Virus record (IMG/VR): IMGVR_UViG_3300025122_000091 | Location: 1-31,351 of that record | Reading direction: 5' to 3' (one strand) | Source of the DNA: a virus | DNA length: 31,351 nucleotides | Part shown: in pieces, positions 24,853 through 31,351 of the stretch | Layout of the letters: each line of letters starts with the position of its first letter | Numbering within the stretch: the first letter of the stretch is position 1 | The notes under the pieces: generated by a model | What the model was told of the DNA's origin: nothing | The model's database searches: none | Seen by the model: the letters and a program-made list of their open reading frames with translations, nothing else | Translations under genes and position numbers: made by a program

Positions 24853-25653
24853 ATGGCTAAGTTCATAAAATATGAAAAAGCATTACTTGAGATCGAAAGC
24901 CAAAGCATTTTGGCCGAAAACGCAGAGTTGGGTGTAGAGGCCTCCTTGGCACCTGTCGAAAATATAACAGGCAGCGTGATGCGATATGTGGCTAGCGCTC
25001 CGTTGCGTGGAACACTTTCTTTTAGTCATTATTTGACGGGGCGACTACATGAGTTTTTAAATCCGCTAACTAATATAGAGAGAACAGGGGAACCGCTGAG
25101 GGGCAACCTAGGAGGCATTGAATTTACAAGTGGTTATATTAAAGGATTGGAATTTTCGGTATCTCCTTTTGAGCCTATCTTAATGCGCTCCACCTTGGAT
25201 ATTTATGGGGAGCTTTCGGTTAAGGAGTCGGGAAGGAGCGACGTTAGCTTGCGCAACCAGAAGAAATTGGGGCATGGCGCCAAAACCTATGTGGCCGGAA
25301 ACGATATTGGAATGAATAGTAAATTAGGTTTTAGTTATTCTGTGTCTTGTGATAGAAATCCTATGGTGGTTATAGGAAGCGGTTTACCATCTCGTGTCAC
25401 AAAAGAAAACGTGAGAATTGATATGACAGTCAGGGGAGAAGATTTCGGTAGCGTTCTTAATACCACAGGTAACGCCGCTGTTGTAGATGTTTACGTTTAT
25501 GATGTGTATGGAAACGCAAGCGATGCTGCCTTGGGGCGTTTTGGGTGCACGGGTCAGATTTTTTCACAAAATATCACAGCATCTGACGGAACATATATGG
25601 CGGGAGAGGTGTCGATTTCTCAGGATTATCTAACAGGTAAAAAAGTAGTATGA
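24853..25653 (+). CDS. Tube-like distal tail protein 2
   Basis: A 266-aa beta-rich protein that follows the fibre gene by 6 nt and overlaps the giant tip gene by 4 nt (ATGA), so it is in one coupled unit. Its residues ~45-65 (YVASAPLRGTLSFSHYLTG) and 93-119 (SGYIKGLEFSVSPFEPILMR) match by eye the corresponding parts of the gene at 22176-23150. The later segment LGFSYSVSCDRNPMVV (residues ~158-173) is another copy of the same strand pattern. The C-terminal part includes VRIDMTVRGEDFGSV and VDVYVYDVYG. It is likely to be a paralogous ring of the distal tail, by duplication and divergence of a tube-like gene. The fibre gene inserted between the two copies supports an ordered tip assembly. No SD is visible. 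Confidence 0.6.
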   Translation: MAKFIKYEKALLEIESQSILAENAELGVEASLAPVENITGSVMRYVASAPLRGTLSFSHYLTGRLHEFLNPLTNIERTGEPLRGNLGGIEFTSGYIKGLEFSVSPFEPILMRSTLDIYGELSVKESGRSDVSLRNQKKLGHGAKTYVAGNDIGMNSKLGFSYSVSCDRNPMVVIGSGLPSRVTKENVRIDMTVRGEDFGSVLNTTGNAAVVDVYVYDVYGNASDAALGRFGCTGQIFSQNITASDGTYMAGEVSISQDYLTGKKVV

Positions 25654-28600
25654 TAATTAATTCAGGCGCAACAAACATTAAAGGAGTACCTGCGTTTGAG
25701 TTGGGCAATACTTACGATAAGTATGATATTGTTTATTATAGTGGCTATGATGAGTCCAATGTTAGTTACCCATGTACTCAAGCGCAGTCGGGGCATTATT
25801 ATTATAGTGGCAACTCCAGCCAAGTTGCGACGGCGGCAAATATTCCTGCGGGTGCTACTTCTAACTGGACTACTGGTTTTTTCTTTGATGTCTCCTATGG
25901 AGCTACTGTGGATTATAAGGGTTTAAATTATTCCACAGAGTATGGTGATGGTTATTATAATTTGTTAAACAAAAGCGAAAATGCGGTGCGCGCCACTTTT
26001 AATGTTTCTCTAGAAAAGCGGACAGACAAGGAAACTAAAGCTGCGTTGCATTTATTGGAGGATTCTTTCAATAAGGGAAATCGTCCCACGGGGGGCTATA
26101 CAGGCATCAACTGGACACCGTTCCCTCCTTATAACATGAGCGGGGAATTTTTTGTAGAGAGTTTTGATCATGTTTATGAATCTCCCGATGTAAACAAGGT
26201 CACGACTACCTTTTACAATGAAACGGCATCGTTAACTGACTGGAAACAATTATATATCCCCTTCACAAACACAAAAGGAGACTATATAAATGATATAACT
26301 TACTATCAACATGATATAGCTTATTTAAGGACACTTCCAGAGACGCCTCTTGTTTTAGACGGCCAAAGTGGTTGGTATTATTTCACAGGAGAAAAACATG
26401 TTGATTATAGCGCAGACACAGGAATTTTAGGCTCCGTCTTTAACAGTCCTTCTGGGCAATATACTTTATGGAGTAAAGATAAGTTTTATTTTGATATTAA
26501 TCAGGGATTAAATATACCCCAAAACCCTCGCTTCACTAAGCAAGACTTACGAAACGAGTTTACGCAGCGTTTTTCAGATGGTATTAATAAAAATCTTTTG
26601 TTGTTTACTGTCACATTTCAGGGCAGAAACGACAAAGAAACAAAAGCAATGCTTCATTTTCTAGAGCATCATCGGGGCACGCAATTGTTTCAATTTACCC
26701 CTCCAGCACCATATAACTTTACCAATAAGGTTTTCGTCGCTTCGACTTGGAGTCATAATATTCATTTTAAAGATAACAATGATATTACTGTAGAAATGCG
26801 AGAATTTCCTATTGATTACCTTAATGTATCACAAAGTTTTAGAACTTTGGTGACAGTGGTAAATAGGCCAGTACCGGAATGGGGGGGAAATGTGGGTGGA
26901 AACTTAGGGGGTAAGCTCGCAGGTTCTGTTTCTACAGAACAGCGTCGGGAGGGTCTTGATTTTGTGGGGGCGACGGGTATCCGAACCTATGTAGCAACAG
27001 GATTTTCCCTAAGAACGGGTTTTTATTTAACCAATAGTGGAAACACCCCCATTGAAACCTTTTTGGACATTACTAGCCCCTATTCGACATTTGAGTTTCC
27101 TTCGGGCGATGCGGATAGCCCGCTGGTTACGAGTCCCGGTAATAGCACCTTTGTTCCATTTTATTTCAAAGGACTGCAAGACAACCTCACGACACCCGGG
27201 TTTAATATTGGGCCGGATGGGAGTGGGGTCTTTACAGGGGTTTTAAACCTAAGAAGTCGATCGCGGCAAAATGGGATTTTTGATCCCAGTGGAACCATTA
27301 GTTTTGGAATAACGGGTTATGTAACAGGGTGGGATAGCAACCCCTATAAGGGAATGGACGGCCAAAATCCAATGCATCCCCATAAATTTTTGATTCAAAC
27401 AGGATACGCTAGTGCATCTGGGATACCTATAAATGTGTTGCACTGGACACACCCAGTAACAGGCTATTATTTAAACCGTTATAATATCGAATACACTCAA
27501 GACAAAGACTGGGGCAATTGGTCAGGAATAAGGGCTCATGATGCCTCGAGCCCGCAAAATATTCCGGGCATAACAGCGACAGGGTTCGAAATAAATAAAA
27601 AGCTGGTGGAGTCTTTTGGTTATGACTATGCCATTGGAGGCGGCGTATCCACTAATTTGTATACAGGCATACAAGTTCCCCCAAGCCTGATTGGGGAAGC
27701 TCAGATACCAGTCGCTAGTCAAAACGTACCTGACCCGTTAAATACAGGGGTGCAACAAAGCAGCTTTTTCATGCATAGTGGCGAAGAAGGGTCCCCTCTA
27801 AATCATGGGGAGGATTATTACTATAGAATGAGGTCGGAGTACGTGCAGCCTAATTCTCAATTGAGTCCGGAAGCAGATGTTATAAGTGGGTCGATGTATG
27901 TTTATGGGAGCGGGGTAGGGACCTTCAACGTCCCCACTTCTTTTGCGGTGGCCACAGGATTAGGGCGTCTTTCTCCCGACTATATTTTCGATAAATCACG
28001 CACTAAGATATCTACTCGCGAAAAGGGTTCTTTTAATGTTTTTTTGAAGCATCAAGCCCATAATGTCAATTTAAGTGGCGCTTTTTTGCAGGGATTGGTG
28101 GACGCAGGAATGGTTAAACAACAGGTCATTGAGGGGAAGGTTACGGATATGGAGGTAGGGGGTGGTTTAACCGCATTGGATGTGGCCAACACGGGGGCTT
28201 ATGCGGATAATTTTACAGGAGTTAAATTTATATTAAGGCCCGGATACGTTATTGGCTCAAACAAAACAGGAGGTCCGGCTGTAGAAACAGGCGATCAATT
28301 GTTAACTGGAATAAGCCCGACTCATGCCTCCAAACCAATCAGGGAAACCCCTTCAGTGTTGGTGATGCAAAATCGGTCGGCTATAGTTGGACAAGGGGGA
28401 GACGGCGGAGACGGTGGCTATACAATAGTAAAAAGCGAGCTGCCTACTGCGGGAACCACCCCAGAAGGGGGCTCTCAATCTCTTTTTACTTTACACCTAA
28501 CAATAGGCAACAAACAGGATTCGACAGCGGGAGGAGACGGTGGAGACGCTCTTTATGTTTCCCATCCAGATATTGCACAGTTTTCTATACGTAAAGACTA

Positions 28601-30776
28601 TAACTCGTTGATTTATGCCGGTGGAGGAGGCGGAGGAGGAGGAGATAGGTTTTTGGCTGAAAAATTGTTTGGTTATTTATCGCCGGGACAACACCAAGGT
28701 GGGAGTAAGCCGGATCCCGGAGCAACAAACTCAACATTGGGGGAGGGGCGAGGGAATGACTATACAAAAGTTTGGACAATAAATAATACAATCCAAATTT
28801 CCAATACTGATGGTAGTATTTTGGTTAAACCAACGGCAACTATGAAGACCAAATGGGGCGTGGAGACGGGAGCGGGTGGCCAAGTTATATTTAGAGCTAG
28901 CAATTTTCAGGGACAGCATAAGGCTGGAGCCGGAGGAGGAGGCGCTGGTTTTATGAACTCGCAAGGAGGTACTCAGTACAACAAGGATGGATCTACCGTG
29001 CCTCCCTCTACGATGGGAGGATATAATTTTTTTGGTAAAGGATCCTTCCAAGGGGTGGTCGCAGGTGGCTCTATGCGTGCAGGAGGAAAGAACAACTCGT
29101 GGGGAGGGGATGGGGGCGATTACGGTCTCGATGGTCAAGATGGAGAAATTTTTAACAAGGAAACCACTGGCTATCCTTTTCATTTGCCCCCTTCGGGAGG
29201 AGACGGAAAAACCGGAGGGTCGGCGGGCCAAGCCATTTCTGTAGTTGCGGCTTCAGGGGGAGGTCTGAATACCAATTATACTCAAGCTAATTATCGCGCA
29301 AAACTTTTGGTATTAACGCCGTCCGCAAGCACTCCCAGCGATATCCCCGGACTTGTGGCCCATTTTGATGCTAGTCATAATGTTTTTCAGTCCGACAAGG
29401 TGGCGGTCATTAATAATGCGGCTGGTTACGCAGCGGGCACCAATACGATGACTGTGGACAAATTACCTGTAGAAATAACTAGCGGCACCACCTTAACTTT
29501 CGCCAACGGGGCAACTTTTGCCCTAACCAGCACAGCGGCCGTAAACGCAACCTCTATAGTATCTACCACTGGGCTAACTGGTGCCGCGGTCGTCGACAAT
29601 GAGGTAGGGGGCGTTGTTGTTACAGCTAGCGATGACAGTGTAGTGAGGTGGTATTCTAAAAATGATTCTAATGTTTATTTAACTCAGGACACTGCCAATA
29701 ACCAACCAACATTCCAAAACGCTAATAAGACCGATACCTCCATTCCGGGGAGTACGGATGCGACCGTCAAGCACACCTATTTCAACAATCAAAAATACAT
29801 TTATTTTTCTGCCCCATCCACGTCTCATGTTGATTATATGAATCTTTATAACGCCACAGCCAATTCCAGTTATGCGGGGGATGTGCGTATCAATAATAAC
29901 GGTCTGGAATATTTGCCAAGCGCCACAGCACAGGCTATTACGATAGATGCTATATCTTTTTCTATTGCTAATGGCACAACTTTCAGATTTCCAAGGGGAG
30001 CCTCTTTCCAGTTGACGGCAGCGGCGGATTATACGGGCACCCCCCTTACTAGTTTGACAGGAAAACTTTATAAGGCTAAGCTAAAGGATGATGACCGGGG
30101 ATTTTATCGTTTGTCTTCTTTGGCGTCAGGGTTTGAGATTTTTTATGTTGTTTACCCTAATCGTTGGTTGGATGGAACTTCTAATTTCACATGTTCTATT
30201 GAAACCGATTATTCTGAAAATACACCGGGTATAGATAACTATCATCAAACAGGATGGTGCGCCTTTTCACCCAAGACCACATCTCTGTCCAATGCTTTTT
30301 ATGGGCGCGAGGATGGTCAGGTGCATGATAATACCGGACTTGGCCCCAAACACTCTTTATCTTTTGCTGATTGGACAAGAACAATTGTGCGAGATCCGGT
30401 TATAGCCCCGGGTCGTTCGTGGATTTACCATCTTAAAGGGGAGGCTTATAAGGGAAATATGCGAGTAACAGCTAAAAACAATGGGATTACCGTAGGTTAC
30501 GGTGTTTTTAAAGCCTCTAAGTTTAATTTTAATGCATCTGGAGATGTCTTGATCGGGGCCACGTCTGCCACTAAAGGCTTTAGGGGTGGAATAGCCGCTG
30601 TTCTGCTTTACAATAAAGGGTTGACGGGGCAACAGCGCCGGGTGGTGTATGGAAATTTAATGAATAAATATCTACGAACCAAAAGCGCAACAACTACGAG
30701 TGAAACCTCTATTGATTTTACAAATCTTAAGAGTGACAGCAATGGTTTGGCGGGGCGCGTACTCTTTAACTCATAA
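25650..30776 (+). CDS. Giant tail-tip protein: duplicated gpM-like module fused to adhesin
   Basis: A 1708-aa tail-tip and likely receptor-binding protein. Residues ~111-190 and ~314-393 hold two copies of a lambda gpM-like module (TDKETKAALHLLED and NDKETKAMLHFLEH, each followed by PPYNM or PAPYNF). After a GGNVGGNLGG linker come beta-sandwich parts: an Ig-like segment (~430-560) and a fibronectin-III-like segment (~570-760). Residues ~910-1200 are glycine-rich, with runs GQGGDGGDGG, AGGGGGGGGD, GAGGGGAG and GGDGGDYG, a pattern like the poly-glycine-helix bundles of phage adhesins. Residues ~1228-1675 resemble a LamG/concanavalin-type lectin (start IPGLVAHFDAS, end GGIAAVLLYNKGLTGQQ) that contains two copies of a GTTF/NGATF-type insert (~1264-1320 and 1427-1481). 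The gene overlaps its upstream neighbour by 4 nt. Confidence 0.78.
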   Translation: MIINSGATNIKGVPAFELGNTYDKYDIVYYSGYDESNVSYPCTQAQSGHYYYSGNSSQVATAANIPAGATSNWTTGFFFDVSYGATVDYKGLNYSTEYGDGYYNLLNKSENAVRATFNVSLEKRTDKETKAALHLLEDSFNKGNRPTGGYTGINWTPFPPYNMSGEFFVESFDHVYESPDVNKVTTTFYNETASLTDWKQLYIPFTNTKGDYINDITYYQHDIAYLRTLPETPLVLDGQSGWYYFTGEKHVDYSADTGILGSVFNSPSGQYTLWSKDKFYFDINQGLNIPQNPRFTKQDLRNEFTQRFSDGINKNLLLFTVTFQGRNDKETKAMLHFLEHHRGTQLFQFTPPAPYNFTNKVFVASTWSHNIHFKDNNDITVEMREFPIDYLNVSQSFRTLVTVVNRPVPEWGGNVGGNLGGKLAGSVSTEQRREGLDFVGATGIRTYVATGFSLRTGFYLTNSGNTPIETFLDITSPYSTFEFPSGDADSPLVTSPGNSTFVPFYFKGLQDNLTTPGFNIGPDGSGVFTGVLNLRSRSRQNGIFDPSGTISFGITGYVTGWDSNPYKGMDGQNPMHPHKFLIQTGYASASGIPINVLHWTHPVTGYYLNRYNIEYTQDKDWGNWSGIRAHDASSPQNIPGITATGFEINKKLVESFGYDYAIGGGVSTNLYTGIQVPPSLIGEAQIPVASQNVPDPLNTGVQQSSFFMHSGEEGSPLNHGEDYYYRMRSEYVQPNSQLSPEADVISGSMYVYGSGVGTFNVPTSFAVATGLGRLSPDYIFDKSRTKISTREKGSFNVFLKHQAHNVNLSGAFLQGLVDAGMVKQQVIEGKVTDMEVGGGLTALDVANTGAYADNFTGVKFILRPGYVIGSNKTGGPAVETGDQLLTGISPTHASKPIRETPSVLVMQNRSAIVGQGGDGGDGGYTIVKSELPTAGTTPEGGSQSLFTLHLTIGNKQDSTAGGDGGDALYVSHPDIAQFSIRKDYNSLIYAGGGGGGGGDRFLAEKLFGYLSPGQHQGGSKPDPGATNSTLGEGRGNDYTKVWTINNTIQISNTDGSILVKPTATMKTKWGVETGAGGQVIFRASNFQGQHKAGAGGGGAGFMNSQGGTQYNKDGSTVPPSTMGGYNFFGKGSFQGVVAGGSMRAGGKNNSWGGDGGDYGLDGQDGEIFNKETTGYPFHLPPSGGDGKTGGSAGQAISVVAASGGGLNTNYTQANYRAKLLVLTPSASTPSDIPGLVAHFDASHNVFQSDKVAVINNAAGYAAGTNTMTVDKLPVEITSGTTLTFANGATFALTSTAAVNATSIVSTTGLTGAAVVDNEVGGVVVTASDDSVVRWYSKNDSNVYLTQDTANNQPTFQNANKTDTSIPGSTDATVKHTYFNNQKYIYFSAPSTSHVDYMNLYNATANSSYAGDVRINNNGLEYLPSATAQAITIDAISFSIANGTTFRFPRGASFQLTAAADYTGTPLTSLTGKLYKAKLKDDDRGFYRLSSLASGFEIFYVVYPNRWLDGTSNFTCSIETDYSENTPGIDNYHQTGWCAFSPKTTSLSNAFYGREDGQVHDNTGLGPKHSLSFADWTRTIVRDPVIAPGRSWIYHLKGEAYKGNMRVTAKNNGITVGYGVFKASKFNFNASGDVLIGATSATKGFRGGIAAVLLYNKGLTGQQRRVVYGNLMNKYLRTKSATTTSETSIDFTNLKSDSNGLAGRVLFNS
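28381..29245 (+). repeat. Glycine-rich low-complexity stretches (GGA/GGC codons)
   Basis: DNA runs of GGA, GGC and GGT codons at 28390-28425, 28615-28645, 28925-28950, 29100-29125 and 29200-29225 encode the poly-glycine segments of the tip protein. The purine-rich GGAGGAGGAGG part at 28621-28645 is the longest. Short G-rich repeats of this kind are prone to slippage and may vary between related phages. Confidence 0.75.
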
Positions 30777-30778
30777 AA

Positions 30779-31351
30779 ATGTCTACAGAAGCACACAACA
30801 AGAGCATAACAGATTTACTTCCGGATACCCTTATAGAATTATATGAGATTGATACGGGGTCCAACTTGGGCATTAAGCGTTTTCATGCGGGAAAGTTGGT
30901 CGATAAAGATATAGTATTAAATGGTATAACTTATTATTGCTTGCCTATCGAGGCTGATGGTTTTGAATCCAAAGGGGACGGTTCATTGCCTCGCCCTCGT
31001 TTGGTAGTAGCCAATCCCGACGGCTTAATTTCTGACCTTATCAAAAGAGAAAAAGATATGGTGGGAAATATTTTTAAAAGAATAAGAATTTTTTTAAAAT
31101 TTATAGACGCTGTTAATTTTCCTGATAATACCAATCCTTTTGCCAATCCAGATCCTGAATCCAAGTTTGATGATGATGTATATGTGTTTAACAGAAAGGT
31201 ATCTGAAAACAAATATTTTGTTGAATTTGAATTAATTTCCCCTTTAGAGGTCGAATCCTACAAATTGCCAGCACGTATTATGATTGCGAATTACTGCCCA
31301 TGGAACTATCGGGGTATTGGATGCAAATACGGTTCGCGCCCCTCATACACA
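30779..31351 (+). CDS. Minor tail protein L-like (3' end beyond window)
   Basis: The frame runs from the ATG at 30779, 2 nt after the giant tip gene stop, to the window edge without a stop (191 codons). It is similar in character to lambda gpL, the tail-tip protein that follows gpM. The N-terminus contains LIELYEIDTG, then a gpL-like body (GITYYCLPIEADGF, LVVANPDGLI). Near the end, ANYCPWNYRGIGCKYG carries C173 and C182, the conserved cysteine pair before the iron-sulfur cluster site of this family. The remaining ligand cysteines would be beyond the window. In lambda, gpM-gpL-gpK-gpI-gpJ follow in this order, so gpK- and gpJ-like genes are expected next. Together with the gpM-like module this is the best evidence for a non-contractile lambda-type tail tip. 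Confidence 0.82.
   Translation, partial: MSTEAHNKSITDLLPDTLIELYEIDTGSNLGIKRFHAGKLVDKDIVLNGITYYCLPIEADGFESKGDGSLPRPRLVVANPDGLISDLIKREKDMVGNIFKRIRIFLKFIDAVNFPDNTNPFANPDPESKFDDDVYVFNRKVSENKYFVEFELISPLEVESYKLPARIMIANYCPWNYRGIGCKYGSRPSYT

Noticed and set aside
25650-30776. Diversity-generating retroelement acting on the tip protein
   Set aside because: No reverse transcriptase, template repeat or C-type lectin variable region is seen in the window. It could be outside, but there is nothing here to support it.
1-31351. tRNA genes, CRISPR arrays, insertion sequences and integration sites
   Set aside because: None recognised on reading: no cloverleaf, no regular spacer array, no transposase and no attachment repeat. 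The genes are packed almost end to end.

Overview
The window is a virion-structure region of a tailed bacteriophage (Caudoviricetes), most likely a siphovirus. It has a terminase, a portal, a protease/scaffold, an HK97-like capsid, neck genes, a tail tube and a very long tape measure (2902 aa). These are followed by a lambda-like tail tip (gpM-like and gpL-like proteins). I see no sheath or baseplate-wedge genes, so a long non-contractile tail is expected. There is no integrase, lysis gene, replication gene, tRNA or host gene, so host and lifestyle cannot be read directly. Base composition is moderate and Shine-Dalgarno sites are scarce. The host is an unassigned bacterium; an aquatic source is only an impression.

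Layout. 1-1427: 3' part of the large terminase. 1478-6950 (+): portal, prohead protease fused to scaffold, putative decoration protein, major capsid protein, closed by a strong terminator at 6976-7007. 7038-8056 (+): a lysine-rich SAP-like protein and a putative connector, closed by a perfect 14-bp bidirectional terminator at 8084-8115. 8136-11626 (-): an inverted four-gene operon, read right to left as head-closure, tail-completion, tail-terminator candidate and tail tube. 11694-13419 (+): two overlapping putative tail chaperones. 13468-31351 (+): tape measure, a tube-like distal protein, a tail fibre, a second tube-like distal protein, a giant gpM-like/adhesin fusion, and a gpL-like protein cut by the window end. 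There is no gene-free stretch over 300 bases.

How it works together. The terminase packs DNA through the portal into a shell of major capsid protein that is scaffolded and matured by the protease-scaffold protein. The neck genes seal the portal and join it to the tail tube. The chaperones and tape measure set the tube length. The gpM/gpL-like proteins, the fibre and the glycine-rich adhesin form the tip that meets the host.

Most notable points: (i) a recurrent GTG-TAWANT element lies 5-10 nt before five start codons and 17 nt before a sixth, none of which has a good Shine-Dalgarno site, which suggests phage late promoters giving leaderless mRNAs; (ii) the tape measure carries seven GYVPNF-type motifs that bracket two domain-sized cassettes, one with a possible PD-(D/E)xK nuclease signature; (iii) the neck/tube operon is inverted within an otherwise forward module; (iv) the 1708-aa tip protein joins a duplicated gpM-like module to poly-glycine and lectin-like domains.
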